Assembly: GCA_945643635.1 (NCBI GenBank)
Contig: CALZFC010000031.1
Location: forward strand, 2,159,001 to 2,223,000
DNA: 64,000 nucleotides
From: Allodiplogaster sudhausi
Lineage: Eukaryota > Nematoda > Chromadorea > Rhabditida > Diplogasteridae
Direction of reading: 5' to 3'
Under the pieces are notes generated by a model, which made no database searches, was not told where the DNA came from, and saw only the letters and a program-made list of their open reading frames with translations. Of the stretch, positions 11,163-23,984 are shown one piece after another; positions within the stretch are counted from its first letter, which is position 1, and every line of letters starts with the position of its first letter. The position numbers and the translations under genes were made by a program.

Positions 11163-12189
11163 CCTCTCTCTACCTCATAATCAGATCTCGGCAAGCTTCT
11201 ACCGCAAAACACCCACTCCATTAGTCCAGAAGTCATTTGCATGGTTTCTTGTTCAACGGCACCCTCGGCCACAAGCAAAGTGTTGGAAGCCTTTTATGAC
11301 ATGACCTTCCGATGGAACGTCCTTTCATCGGCGAAAGGTCGGGAGAGAGAGAGAAAAGAGAAGATAGGGAGAGAGGAGAGAGAGAGAGCGAAAGAGAGAG
11401 AGAGAGAGAGAAAGGGAGGGAGAAAGAGGAAGCAGACAGTGGCAAAGAGAAACAGGTATAGAGAAAGAGAGAGGATGGATGCTTTTATCTAATGCCAGCA
11501 GAACAGCCGTCTTCCGCAATGGCAGTGTTGCTTCCGGTAACCTTTTCGGTCATGGGCCCAGTGCAGGCTGGCCTCTCAAGTGTTTCACGTTGCATCTTTT
11601 TTACTCTCGCTGTCTCTGCCATCCCCGTTCTCTCTTCAAAGTCTGCTTCTCTAATTCTCTTCCCTCTATTCATCTTCCTCGTCGTTCCACAACCCTTAAG
11701 TGCTGTCACACCCTCACACACTTTCTGCGTCATTTCGTACAGCAGTGTTTTCATAAGAAAACCATGCATATGAGGACAAAGCCGCTATCCTTAATTGCAA
11801 GCTGCAGTCACAAACGGATGTTTTCTTCTCAACCACACAGAGATAAAGAGTGAGAGAGAGAGAGAGAGAAAAAACAAAGAGAGAGGAGAGAGAAAGGGAG
11901 AGAGAGGAGAGAGAAAAGGAAAGGGAGAGAGAGAAAGACAAAGAGAGAGAGGAGAGAGTGAGGGAAAGGGAGAGAGAGAGAGTCGCAATGGACGCAGGAT
12001 GAAATAGACCGAACGCAGTGAATGAATGGAAATCGCGAACTCGACGCTTCAATTTCTCTTTTAATCCGCTATTTGCTTGCCCGCCCGAAGAGATTTTCTT
12101 TAGGGCAATCGCTAATTTTGACCCCTACACTAATTGCTCCCTCTCTCTCCTCTCCCTCTTATCTCTCCTATCCCTCTCTTATTTCTTTC

Positions 12190-12225
<36 letters not shown>

Positions 12226-12226
12226 C
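10932..12226. repeat. Cluster of oppositely oriented CT and GA tracts
   Basis: On the plus strand the order is CT-rich 10932-11020, CT-rich 11111-11171, GA-rich 11341-11430, GA-rich 11851-11982, CT-rich 12138-12226. Each tract is 60-130 bases and broken by single substitutions. The opposed CT and GA blocks are imperfect inverted repeats of each other and could pair across 200-900 bases. Long Ser/Leu- or Glu/Arg-rich frames here are artefacts of dinucleotide composition. The unique DNA between tracts shows no supported exon. Confidence 0.9.
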
Positions 12227-14640
12227 TTTATCGCCCACGTCGATGCTTACATCCACGTTGACAGATCAGCAATTTGACATCCTTAATCCTTGTCGGTCAT
12301 GCAGATTAGCCGTTATGAGGCATAAACTCCAATAAGCATTCGTATTTTGAGCTTGAGGCTTCATTCGCTGATTATTTGAGCAAATTTATGTCCAGTTAGA
12401 GAATGAGTCGAGAACGGAAGATAGTTCAACATCGTTCATGTTTTTCAACTTTATTACACAATCAAACAGTGGCGACTTCATTTACTGAAAGGCAGCTGCG
12501 TCTTTGAAATTCCTTACTGAATGCCAGATTGCTCCTGTTGCTCGGAATTTTCAGCAGTAAAATATGTCAGATAAGTTTTCATAAGCTCTGAGAATATTTA
12601 AAATATATTGTATATTAGAGATCACTCTAGAAACAGATTCTAGAAAGAGATGTATGCATGATGTGTCGTTTCTGTTATTCCCTATCTGTTTTTTTGTCTT
12701 TCTCTTCTTGCCCGCTCTGCTCTCCAATTGTCCTCTCGTGGAAGAAGCTGCCGTTTCCTGAGTCGGCGAAAGTCGGATGTCCCCTCCGGGATAAGAAGCC
12801 ATTCTCGTGTTGCTGGAGGAGGTGCAAGAGATGGAAGAATACGCGATTCCAAGCTGCTGCTCGGGACAGCTTGAATGAGGCGAAGAAGAATGTGCGCAGT
12901 TGAAAGAGAAGAAGTCAAGGGCTTGCAAGAGCTGTGGAGAGATGAGAGATGATGTACATTAGAGGGAGAGAGAGAGGAGAGAGAGATTGGGAGAGAGAAA
13001 AGCAAAAAATGAGCTCCTAGCTAGGCCAAAACGAGCCGAATCGCGTGCTCGGGATGTTGAAGAGTGATGATGTCTTGGTGGAAGGAGTCAAAGAACGATT
13101 CCGATGATCTCCCATGAGCAACATACACATGTATTCATCATTCTCCGAATGGTCAATTTAGACATTCCAATCCTCTTTATTTCTTCTCTTTAGCTTTTTT
13201 GCTCTCTTTACATTTGGCTATTTGGCGCTTTTTTGTTGACGAATTGCTTGTTGCTCATGTCTTTCCTAACTTTAAAATGACGGCCGCTCCCAGATCCGTT
13301 CCGCTGGCCTTCCACGTCATTCTCCTTTGTTATCGTAGACAGTCCCAGATGACGAATCCAAATAAACATTTTTCACAGGCACCTTCTGAGAATGGCACGA
13401 GCAGGCACCTGGAGTCGACGGTGTTATTGGTTGGAGCTTTATTCCCATTCTCTTTCTCTCTTCTTCTCCCTTACTTCCTCTGTCACCCTCCTTAGTCCGT
13501 AGTGGACGACAATGACATTTTCACCCGTTGTCGGGTGCGTCTTCTGCCCTCGCTATAAGACCTTAAATTTCACGATAATCTCTGACAACATTATGACACT
13601 TCTTCCACTCACTGCTTCGGCGTATCATTCAATTCAACCGCTCAGAAAGAGCAGTGCTGATTGCATGCACGGAAGCGATTACGTTTCCCGTCCCTATTAC
13701 AGACTTTCAAACATATGAACAAGTACAAATTAGGCACAGAATAATCACTTTGCCTTCATTGTTAATCTTCTTTAGCCCTCTTATGTCACTCGATCTCACA
13801 CTATCACACGTTTCTTTTTCTCTCGCTCTCTGTCTCTCGCTCAATCTGAATCTGATGTCATCCCCGAACTAAACAGTATACGCTGCTCTTTTATAAGTAT
13901 GTGATGAAGTTACACACATCTGTTAAAATACGCACTTCATTTTGTCGCCTTCTGTAAGCCAGGAAGTTTTTTTTTAATTTTTACTCGCAATCAGCCGCCT
14001 CCAGAAAATCGCACAGACTCATTCCCACCACGAACAATCACATGCATTTTCGAGTTGAACTCAAAAACATAGTCTAGGGAAAAAGTCCTGAAATCTTTAA
14101 GGAGACAAAAACATTTTTGACTTTTTTCAGATCGGAACTTAAATCGCAACCTCTGCGAATCCTAACTATTGCAGCTAATTCCGTGGAAAGAACATTGACA
14201 CTTGACACATTTTCGTCGGCCTTCTCTCTACATACAGCCCCTGCCATTTTAGGGGTCATTCAGAATAGCATGCGGATATCTGCTTTGCAGCCGGTTACAG
14301 GAAATCGTTGAAAGATGAGACAACGAGCAGGAGGATTAGCAGATTAATGAAGGGTTCAAATATTCGCTTCGAATCTGGCCTTTCTTTCTCTCCTCTTCTT
14401 TAAAAGAGAAGAGAAATGCACGCAGCTAATTATGAATCTTCACACTGGATTTTCACTTTTTCAAAGTCGCTCATTTTTTCTGCTTGCTTCAGGTTCTAAA
14501 TATGAGAATATATATGCATCTCTATACTATGTCTTTCTTCAGGCACATTCACATATCTGCATATAAATGCCCTTTGAGTCACTCCGGAAGCGCGCTTATT
14601 TGCCTAAGCAAGGAATTAGCGTAATGCACCATGGGCTGAT
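12227..14640. other. Gene-free stretch
   Basis: No supported gene. A frame at 12658-12903 contains a Cys/Trp/Arg cluster (SCCWRRCKRW) but has no splice or signal-peptide support, so it is not annotated as coding. Confidence 0.35.
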
Positions 14641-14648
14641 AATTGGCA

Positions 14649-14966
14649 GGCGAGGAGGCTTCTTCTAGAAAGAGGGCGTCCTGGACTGGACTCTTGGAAG
14701 CCTGGAGAAGGCTCATCTGCCAGGAATCTCACTGGGAAGAGGCAGAAGAATACGAAGAAACCACGAATCAAAGAGTTCTCCGTCGAGTCGAGCAGATTTC
14801 CTTGCTTCTGTGCAAAAGGAAAAGTCTTCTTGGTTCTCAGCTACCAGAAATATTGAATATTATCTTTCAACTAAACCTCCACCTTCTCTTCGCGAACGCC
14901 CGAAGATTGTACGTGAAATTCTTTAAAATGGAAAAAAAGTTTCTTCTCTCGCTACAGAGAGGATAA
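14649..14966 (+). other. Possible exon, purine-rich, unassigned
   Basis: An acceptor-like TTGGCAG precedes a purine-rich stretch open in two frames. One gives a charged helical segment (LLEAWRRLICQE, then HWEEAEEYEETTNQR). The other gives a basic segment ending at TGA near 14860. Purine-rich exons often carry splicing enhancers, but I recognise no family and find no matching upstream exon. Chance is a real alternative. Confidence 0.15.
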
Positions 14967-15610
14967 TTATAAGATCTTTGCTTTATTCTGCAGCGCGCGA
15001 GCGCCTGTACATGTTGAAGAAAACTAGATTGTTGTAATATTCGGTGCAAATCGCATGAATCTTTCATACTCAATTAGCCTTATCTCTGTCCTTGTTCCAA
15101 ACTCTCTTTCTCTCCTTCTCTCACTGTGATTACGGTTTGATCCGGAAAAATTAAAGCTTTTTCAACGCCAATGATCTCCGTGCTTTGTACGTCAATAACC
15201 AGAAAACAGAACGTGCCCTGTCAATGCTTCAATTTTTGAAAAGATTGTCAAAAATCCCCCTGCATTGCGATATCAGAGAAAGCATCGAAAGTTAAAGCTA
15301 TCAAACTGATTGATCTCACTCTTACCGTATACCATGCACATCATTGGGCTGTCACTTATACATTCATAGTTCTTTCTAGGTACATATAGCAGCTATAGCT
15401 ATTCTGTATTGCCAGAGGGCTGCTTGACCCCTCACAAGTGGGGCCTATTGCAGCACCCTAAATTTGCAAGTTTTGGAGGGAAAGGCTTCCCCTTCTAATC
15501 ATTCGCATTTCGTTGACGCCGACCATGCACTTATTAGATTCACTCAAATCTGTCAACTAGCATGCGAAGCAGTTTCCTTTATTCAACCTTTGCATCAACA
15601 TTTCCTGCGT

Positions 15611-15612
<2 letters not shown>
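14967..15612. other. Gene-free stretch
   Basis: Nothing supported. Confidence 0.4.
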
Positions 15613-15653
<41 letters not shown>

Positions 15654-15686
15654 CTCGCTCTCTCTCTCTCCCGCTCTCTGACTCTC
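15613..15686. repeat. (CT)n microsatellite
   Basis: A 74-base CT run on the plus strand with a few G interruptions. Confidence 0.95.
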
Positions 15687-16709
15687 AGGTTTAGTTCTCG
15701 CGTCCTTTCTCCTTCTCATATCTACATTTTCTGTGTGCGATCATCTTTTATTTCTTTTTTTTTGCTCCTCTATCAGAATAAGTTTGTAAATACGGTGACC
15801 TTTTCGATTGCGAATTGAACGGAATAAGCTAGAGTCTTTTTTCTCAGTTTGCCAGGTTTTTTTTGCTGCTTTACAACTTCTTCTGTCGATCTGCTTCTCT
15901 TCACTTGCCGTGCTCTCTCGCCCTTCTATGCGGAAAGGACAAGGACATCATGCACTGATTAGAAAATTGCTGTCTGGCGCCTTGGCAGTTAAATCAGTAC
16001 CGGAAACAAAAGTAAGTAGCACAGAAAAAGAAAGGTTGGTAAGAAGAAAGAGAGCTAAAAGAGAGAAAACATAAGTTTGGGAAAACATAAGAATAAATTA
16101 GAAAAGAGAAGTAAATCATCGTCTAAAAAGGCTAGGAAATAAAGCAAAGTAGAAATGAATGGGGAAAACGAGGAATTGGACTACTTGCAAAGCGCAGTCA
16201 CTTTGGATCTGTCTGGGGAGACTTTATTTGCACGACCAATTCATGAATCTATTTTGAAGTCGAGACTACTTTCCCGCGCAGCTGAAAGGTCTGCGAAAAC
16301 AATGGGTAGCCGTCGGCTTTTGTTGATGCGTATATAAATATATGCATCACTACACCTCGCTATGTATGCATTTATACTGAAGTATATGTACATATGTACA
16401 TAGTAATCCACACCTGTAACAACTCACTTTTTCTCGAGAAAGGGAGATCTCTCTTATTTTATTGAAAATAGAATTAGTAACAATACTCCAGAATCGACCA
16501 AATCCATGAATACATATATGTAGATACATATGTACATCTCCAAGTTATCAGCGAGGTCAGAAATTTAAATAGAATATAGTACATATCAACATACATGCTT
16601 ACATACATACATACTATATAATAAATGCTCGTTGCATCGTTGCCATGTTCTGCACTGTAAGCGACTTTGCAACCTTGCCCTCCCTTGGCGCCATCTCTAG
16701 CTCTTTCGC

Positions 16710-16711
<2 letters not shown>
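15687..16711. other. Gene-free stretch with TACATA/TATGTA simple repeats
   Basis: Clusters of TACATA and TATGTA words lie at about 16380-16400 and 16500-16615. No gene is supported. Confidence 0.4.

Positions 16712-16741
<30 letters not shown>
16712..16741. repeat. (TC)n microsatellite
   Basis: Pure CT run on the plus strand. Confidence 0.95.
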
Positions 16742-16742
<1 letters not shown>

Positions 16743-17283
16743 ATTCGTTTCTCTCTTGTTTACTTCGCTTCTTCACGTGTACAACAACTGGGCCAAGGGT
16801 CGCCTTTTATGGATTCTGAGATAACTCGCACGAATCAGAGGGCGAAACATCTCCGATAGATAGTACCTAACTCAAGTCAACAGAAATAAGAAGAGGAAGA
16901 TTGGCAGCTTCCTCTAATCGCTCTCATGCAAAAGCTGAAACTATGCAGGCAAAACTAGAAAACAACAGAGACCGCTTTCATCTTTAATATTGCTTTACCG
17001 TATAAGTCCTTCTGATCGTCGTAGTTTGGACATAATCCTTTCATGCTTCTTCTTTCGCCTCTAACCTTTTGTGCTCTCTAACAACTAAGTTCTCAGTGTG
17101 TATATTTCTTTTAATCCTTTCTTTATCAGTGCTCTTCCATTTGAAATTCCCACGACCTCGATTACGAATAACACATTTTTGCTGACGTGCGGCAGTGAAG
17201 TTTCTGGTCGGCAATATCCACATTTCTGATCTTTTCAAAAGGCTCTTTTTCTTCTTCTCTCTCACTCCCACCCTTTTCGCTTC

Positions 17284-17289
<6 letters not shown>

Positions 17290-17318
<29 letters not shown>
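17290..17318. repeat. (CT)n microsatellite
   Basis: Pure CT run on the plus strand. Confidence 0.95.
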
Positions 17319-17320
<2 letters not shown>

Positions 17321-19766
17321 CTGTCCCTCACCTCTCTTTTCATTTACTTATTTTTTCCCCTTCACACACTTTTAGTATGTTTTTTTTTGTTCCCATAATT
17401 CGCCTTAGTCTCACCCTCTAATTCACTATTTTACGTCGCGCTTACGTGTGCATAATCTGTTGTGATATCATCATAAGGAGCCGATCAAGAACGGATTACA
17501 TTTAAGGCCTCAAAACTCTAGAACTTAATGATAAGAAGGAAGTAAATGCCACGAGGAGTCATAGAAGAAGAATAGAGAGGAAGCGAGAGAGAAAGAGATA
17601 AGGATACAGTTAGAAGGGAAGAGCGAGACACGACAGAGGAGACTGTGGAAATGGCAGGAACGGAAGGGAGGAAGCCTTGACAAGGGAGGGGGGTTAACAC
17701 TGGCCCAACCCCTTTTCTCTGAATGGCACTCCGCCCATTCCTCCCAATCACTCAGGGTGACCGATGCAAACATCCCTTCTTGTTTTCCGGTGCTCAATGC
17801 CACTCACAACATCCTCCGGCTGTCTGCTGCCTCTTCTAAGCCGTACTCTCTCCCTCATTATCTCTACCCAATTTCTAGTCTTCTTCCATCTTAAAACCCT
17901 TCAATCCGTCTCCTATTCACATGTGTTTTCGCCAGGTCTCTACCTCTTCGATGTTCTCTCTCGGCCATTTCTAATCTCCGCCATTCTCCACGCTTCCCCT
18001 CGCCTAGACTCTTCCTGGTTCAGTCACCATGCTTATGGTCCAGGGGCAAAGTGTCGACTGTGGAGAACTTTGTCCATAGCGTGGTGTACTCCGCTCAAGG
18101 AGTCCTGCCTTATCTTGGAAGGGGACAAGAAGCGTGTACCCCTCCTGTGCCTGGAAGCTTGCTTAGAGGGAGGCGGGTTTATGAACGCAGCGAATAATAG
18201 CAGTATATAGGCACGAGCCGGTCTCTCTAAAACTCGTCTTGTTTTGCATGGAAGACGCGGAGGCGGGAATGCCCCCCCCCCTACTAATTTCACACGAATG
18301 AAAGCGCAGCGAGAATCCCACGCCCTTTCACCGCTTCTCCTTGAGTCGATGATATATTGGCCCAAAGACGTTTCTCTCTTTGCGTGGGCGTGAAAAGAGG
18401 CTATGATGATGAAACGTGCCAAAAAGGAACACACTCGGTTTTTTCTTGTCTTCTTTCCTATTCGCGGCCGCATAAAAGAGTGGTGCTAATTTTTACTCTG
18501 CAGCCTACTATTTCTGGATTTTGCACATAAAGAATTCCGTCATCCGATTTAGATGGAAACATTCATAAAAGCACATATGCAAAGGCACTCTGATTGAAGC
18601 CTTCGCTTATAAGCAGCGTGCGAAGTGTTCAGCAAGAGAAGAGTTGATAAGGAATGCGCCTGCGGTTATCACTGTTGAAATCAGTCATTCGTAACGAAGC
18701 TTCTACATGTTTCTGAATTAACAATCGTATCATTTCATTTTTTGGATCTTTTACTACCTGCACTGTTTTCAAGTCTTCTCTTCGTGTTTACAAGATTGTG
18801 CTACCTGAACCAGTCTACATATACATACACATTTGTATCCGCATCGCTTCATTCCTCGCCTATCTCATCTTACCGCCCTCGTTCCGCACTTGCGACTGAA
18901 ATCGTCTCGATTTCAGCGCGTCCTCTCGATTCCTCCACTGCTAATTGGCCTTCTCTCTACAGCTCATTTCACAAGAACAACGTCACCGCACACATTAGAA
19001 CAATAACAAGACAAGACTTGTATGTAGATCGCGCGGACATTTCCTGGATGCCCCGTCACTGTTGCATTCCTAATACTCCGCTAATCCTTTTTCCAACATG
19101 TTTATCATCATTAGTACTACATCTGTAAATGCATAGTGCATGCATATGTCATGCGTCATTGGATCAGATCTCTTACTTTTTATTTACAAACATATTTCCG
19201 CTTCCAACTAATATTTCTTATGGCGCAAAAGTTAGGTACAAACTTGCCCGGCTTTCTTTCACACGAACACTAAAAGAATGCTCCTGACCATGGGAGCGCC
19301 TGAGCACTTTCCGCCCATTGTGAAAGTTCCCTCCGTGCAAGTCGGATGTAAGCACTTCCGACACCTTGTCTGCTCGCGTGAATTAGTTTCTTTGTTGTCT
19401 TTTTATAAATAAATACTGTCTTTTTTTCTTCCAGAAGAAAAGAAAGTTTTCATTTTCATTTTCTTAGCATTCTTGCTTGCCAAAATTAGAATTCTTTTCA
19501 CATGCTATAAAGAGAATTTGAACATGTCACACATGTTGACGTTCCAGTTATAACTTGACGATTTCATGATATTTCTTGATTAAGAATGGAATACAGCAAC
19601 TGTTTTCCATTCTGGGCATTGCCGAAGACGGGATCTGCTCAGCCTAAGCACGGATATTGCATATGGGATGTTTGGTGACTCTCTGCGCTCAGCCGTTATT
19701 ACGATATTTTTGCAGAAGCCTTTTCATTTCCTCTTTCACTCACTCTCTGTTTCATTCATTCCTTAA
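17319..19766. other. Long gene-poor stretch
   Basis: No gene is firmly supported. Around 18025-18195 a plus-strand frame reads in protein-like fashion (KVSTVENFVHSVVYSAQGVL, then LPYLGRGQEACTPP) after an acceptor-like GGTCCAG and ends at TAA near 18194. A TATATAGG motif follows at about 18205. I cannot link these into a gene, so they are recorded only as a weak exon candidate. Confidence 0.3.
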
Positions 19767-19801
19767 CTCTCTCTCTCTCTCTCTCTCTCTACTCTCTCTC
19801 T
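19767..19801. repeat. (CT)n microsatellite
   Basis: CT run on the plus strand with one A interruption. Confidence 0.95.
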
Positions 19802-20651
19802 ATCACTCTGTCTATTTCTAGTCCCTTTGTATTACTTCCTCGTATCGTTTCCCTTGTTAATCCGTGAGTGCAGAACAGCACATCGTGTTTCGCTGTATTC
19901 TCCGCTTCATTCCGCGGATATGACGTTAGATCCAGAATGAACCGTCGGATGTGCGCTTTGGCTAAACATTATCCACTATCAGCTCAGCTCAGCTCAGACA
20001 AGCTTTCGCTGCAATTTCCGAACCTGCTTCTGCTTCGGTGTTTAAAATTTAGAGTAAACATAGTAGTAGGAGAGAGTGAGTGAGAAGCTGCAAAAGGAGG
20101 AAAGAGTTTGAGATCGGACAATTTTTGATGCTTTACTAGATCCAGAGAAGAATCTCCCAATATAAAAGTGGAGTTGTTTGACGTTCCTTCATGCTCGCCT
20201 TTCTTTTCCTCAAATTTCAAGTCTTCGCTGCTAAATTCCTAATACTAATGCGGCCTGCAAGATTAAGCAAACTTTATAAGAAACCGGAGGAGCTTGTGCT
20301 GCCTTGGTACGGAACGTTTGCTCACAATCAGCATTGTGTCTTCTTTGAAGAGCCAAAGTCAAATGAGTTTCTGACTCTTGTCTCTGCTACTGTGAAATGC
20401 GGACGATGACGCCTTGTCCGTCGTATTATAGTTTCAAATTCTTCTCTTTCGCACTTCCCAATAGTACATTCCTAGTTCACATAATAATTCCATGTCCGCG
20501 GTTCGTTTGTTTCGTCTGCCCGACTCCCTCTCTTTCTTTCCTTACTCATCCTCACTTGCAGCTCGTACCTCGTGGTCTCTACTGGGCCCCCTCTCTCCTC
20601 TGACCAGCAGTACTCCACTCGCTCCTCCCGGATACTTACAGTACTCTGCCA

Positions 20652-22106
20652 ATGGCACACTGTAGCTGCTCTCTTCCCCTCCCGGTGCTCCTCGCCGTCC
20701 TCTTCGCCGCCGTCGCCCTCCTCCACACAGCAGACGCCCGGCCTTCGCATCACCAGCAAAAGATTCTGCGTCCTCGCGCTGAAGAGCATGAGGGTGCCGC
20801 GAATCTCGACGTCAGCTCCGAAAAGAATGCCAGGTAGATCAGCGGCAACATTTACGTACACAATATGTATACAAGAAACTGAAAATTAGTTACGGTATCG
20901 CGACAAATTGAAGCTCAAATGTCAAGAATATCCATTCAGATATAATAAAGCAAAGAACAGGTCCATCCGCCCAAATTCATTCGCAAATTGCGTTCAGCGA
21001 CATATCTACGTAATTTGTCCGCCATACAGAGCTTTATGTGTAATTTTATAATGCCACAGAGACATTTGCCCTCGCTCTTTTCTTCCGGCGATATTTAGTA
21101 ATCGCATTGAGTAATTGGCTAATGGGTCACAAATACTCTCATGGATGATTCCGCCTCTCCTTCGTCAGATCTGTGATGTTGTCTGTCGCAGAATTGTGGA
21201 TGAAAGAAAATTAGATCAACGAGACGGAAGTAGAGGGGTACTGAAATGCGGCGTTTCTGGGTACTAATTAATCCTTTCTGATTAGGACAGATATAGAGAG
21301 TGAGAATAAGAAGGAGGAAAGTGACTTGGTATAGAGACGAACACACGAACTCGAGGGGATTGAACGCTGAACAGACGGAAATATTCGTCCTCAAGGTAAA
21401 TTTCGGTCTCACAACCCCAATACTTGAAGATACATATGTATGACTCGCCAACTCAGTCCGCTTTGTTTGATCTATGACTGGCCGGGTCGCAACCAACTTT
21501 TTCCCGCTATGCGGCTAATTTTAGTTAAGTGGAGAAAATGCTTAAGCCTTGACTCGCGTGCTTTCTTGTTTTCATTGACTCTCGCATAAACCACACGACC
21601 ACTTTGCAGCTGCGACACAATTCCATGCCTAGCAACATTCGAGAATCAACAAGCTATTTGTTCCCTTGAAGAAAAGAAAGCTTTCTCTTTCTCTCCCACC
21701 CACTCAGCTTGCTTTCCACAATCGCCTTCTTGGACACTCTCAATTAGAATGGAGCAAACCACGTGTTTTAGCCATTTCATTCCTTGCAAGATGTGAAGGC
21801 AAAAAAAGCGGTGCTTGTGAGACAACATCAACATTATCCATGAAAATATGACATGGAAGTTTAAATTAAAATAGTTTTAAAATACGCTTACAACTGTTAA
21901 AACAAAAATATAAATAAATAAAAACCTTTTTAATCAACTTTTCTTTCAGGGAGCTCTCGGAGCTGCTTGAGCAGATCTTCGAAGAAGAAGCTAGAAAGGA
22001 AGCGGAGCTAGACGACGCCCTCCAGGCCTCCGCCCTCCGGCAGCTGCTCCTCAAGAAGAAGCGCGAGGCACCCTCATGGGAACGAATTGGCGCCATCTGG
22101 GGATAA
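20652..22106 (+). CDS. Neuropeptide precursor with one W(X6)W-amide peptide (MIP/allatostatin-B-like), two exons
   Basis: Exon 1 is 20652-20833 and exon 2 is 21950-22106. The 1,116-bp intron has donor CAG/GTAGAT and acceptor TTTCTTTCAG/G, phase 2 inside an Arg codon. Joined, they encode 112 residues. The ATG lies in GCCAATGG. Residues 1-28 form a signal peptide with a strong hydrophobic core (LPVLLAVLFAAVALL). An acidic/helical spacer follows (RELSELLEQIFEEEARKEAE region). Near the C-terminus is a KKKR convertase site, then EAPSWERIGAIWG and TAA. The final Gly is the amide donor, so the predicted product is EAPSWERIGAIW-amide, whose Trp residues are separated by exactly six residues. That W(X6)W-amide signature defines myoinhibitory peptides/allatostatin B (nematode NLP-38-like), which act through sex-peptide-receptor-type GPCRs in known animals. 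Most family precursors carry several copies; this one has one. A 5' UTR acceptor is possible at 20560-20561. Confidence 0.8.
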
Positions 22107-23102
22107 CTCCGCTCGAGACCCTACCGAATCCCTGCCAAAGATACCGTATGCAGTAGTAACTTCATTCGACATCATACTCCTTTTGTGTGTTATGAGTGAG
22201 TGTGTATTTGTGCAGACGGGAGTGTTAGAGAATGGAAAAGAAGAAGAGACTGTAGCCACTCCCAGTGTCCACGCATGCATACATAATCAATCAGCTCGAA
22301 CCCAGTGACGTCACAATCAGACAATACTATTGCGTCATCTTTTCTTCATTTCATGTATTAGCATGCGTTTTTATATTCTTGCATATATTGACCATTTGTT
22401 TGCCTTGCTTCTGACAATGAGAAACATTAGCCGAAGCACTCAACAGGCGCTTGCCTTCCTTCGAACTCCCTCTCCGTGTTCTATTGTATTTACTGTTTTT
22501 TTTGATCTACCAAAATACACTATTACAATTTAACTCTCACTTTGTATTCGCGTCTTTGCTCTCGATCTCAATTGAACTGATGATGATTCTTGCTACTTTC
22601 GTTCCCTTCCACTTCACGTCATTTCAGCAAGAAAGGAGAGAAAGAGAAGAAGTGTGCGCGTGCCATTCATTCTGCTTATGGGTATACTCACTTCAGTCAT
22701 CTCAACCACCCCCCACCCCCCCTCCATTCCCCCACCAAATTTAAACTTTCTCAACCCATCTTTTGTAGTACAAACGGTTACGCATTGCCAACTCGGATGA
22801 TCTACTTGTTTTGATCTCTCCTAATTTATTTGATTAAAACAATTTCTCTAGCATCTGGAACAAGGTGAGTTCTACATCTACCTGCCTCTGTCTAGTTCTC
22901 TGCCATCTCTCTCTCACTCTCTCTCATTCGCACTAAGCCTAAATCCGGAAATGAGCAACCGTTGGCAAGAGTCTCCGCTGCGAATAAAAGTGTTCTGCCT
23001 GTTGTGGAAGAAGAATCATGAATTGTTATGATGGCAGAGAAGAAGCAGGTGATATAAAATCAGACCACCTTCTCAATCGCTCTCTTCCTCTCCCCTCTGT
23101 CA

Positions 23103-23106
<4 letters not shown>
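22107..23106. other. Downstream region of the neuropeptide gene
   Basis: The first AATAAA after the stop is at about 22983-22988, implying a long 3' UTR (about 880 bases) or a missed weaker signal. At about 22840-22870 a 13-base segment is bounded by TTTCTCTAG and GTGAGT, which could be a micro-exon. No other feature is supported. Confidence 0.35.

Positions 23107-23139
<33 letters not shown>
23107..23139. repeat. (CT)n microsatellite
   Basis: Pure CT run on the plus strand. Confidence 0.95.
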
Positions 23140-23141
<2 letters not shown>

Positions 23142-23984
23142 CTCTCTTCCTGGCCCTCAACACACTCTCCTCCTCACTACTATCAGTTATCCCTCATTTC
23201 TCTTTACTTCTCTTGCTTACTCTCAATCCTTTATTTTCCTCTTATCAGTAGCGCTTGAGTGGCTTGTTGGCACATATGTACAATCCAAGAAGATTCACAG
23301 CATGAATCAGAGATCAGGAAAAGGTCAGCCTCTAACGATCATCGTGTTCTCCGGGATTTCACTCAAAATACCTGACCGGGAAAAACGACTACTTGATATT
23401 AATTTGTCCGACGAAACATCAACAACATCGGCAGTTTTAATGTAGAAGTCAGTGGTCAGAGATGCAACAAGAATTGTTCTCGATGTGTGGGTTACGGCAA
23501 ATTTAGTTTTGTAAAACGTTAAATATTATATTTGTCTGTTCTGTAATGATGGTGATGAACTCTATTTCGAGTGCTCACCCAAGGGCAGCGGCAACAAGCT
23601 CATCAACCCCATTCCTTCATACGCATTCAGAGATGAAAAAAGGAATTTTTTAATTCGGGTGTTTAAGTAATGTGAGAGCAGATTCCTTCAGGGTGCATAG
23701 GGGGCCTTTTTATTTCATATCAGTCCGCTTCATAAAAAAACTTTCAGTCTGAAACGTGCTCTTACTTTTAAAATGCCATAAATATGTATTCCTCTCGGTA
23801 CAGGAAAATTTGATTTCAAATTGCAAAAAAAAAATATTTGGTCGTAAAATAAATACATTTATCGCAAACGCGAATAAACATTAAATATTAGATTCAATGA
23901 TCTGGTTATTTCCATTCTTCACAAGATGCCGAGCTTTCCATCAATAGAGCCGTGAGATATGAAGTGCGTGAACGACGTACAAGG
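23140..23984. other. Gene-poor stretch left of the satellite
   Basis: No complete gene. From about 23926 a plus-strand frame reads AVRYEVRERRTRAIFDWKKL and continues into the first satellite monomer until TGA near 24041. It may be the non-repetitive relative of the satellite. Confidence 0.35.

Noticed and set aside
12658..12903. Cys/Trp/Arg-rich frame resembling a small peptide hormone
   Set aside because: No signal peptide, no splice-supported upstream exon and no cleavage-site arrangement; probably chance.
20572..20889. Alternative plus-strand frame overlapping neuropeptide exon 1
   Set aside because: It overlaps the better-supported frame, which has the signal peptide, correct splice phase and processing site.
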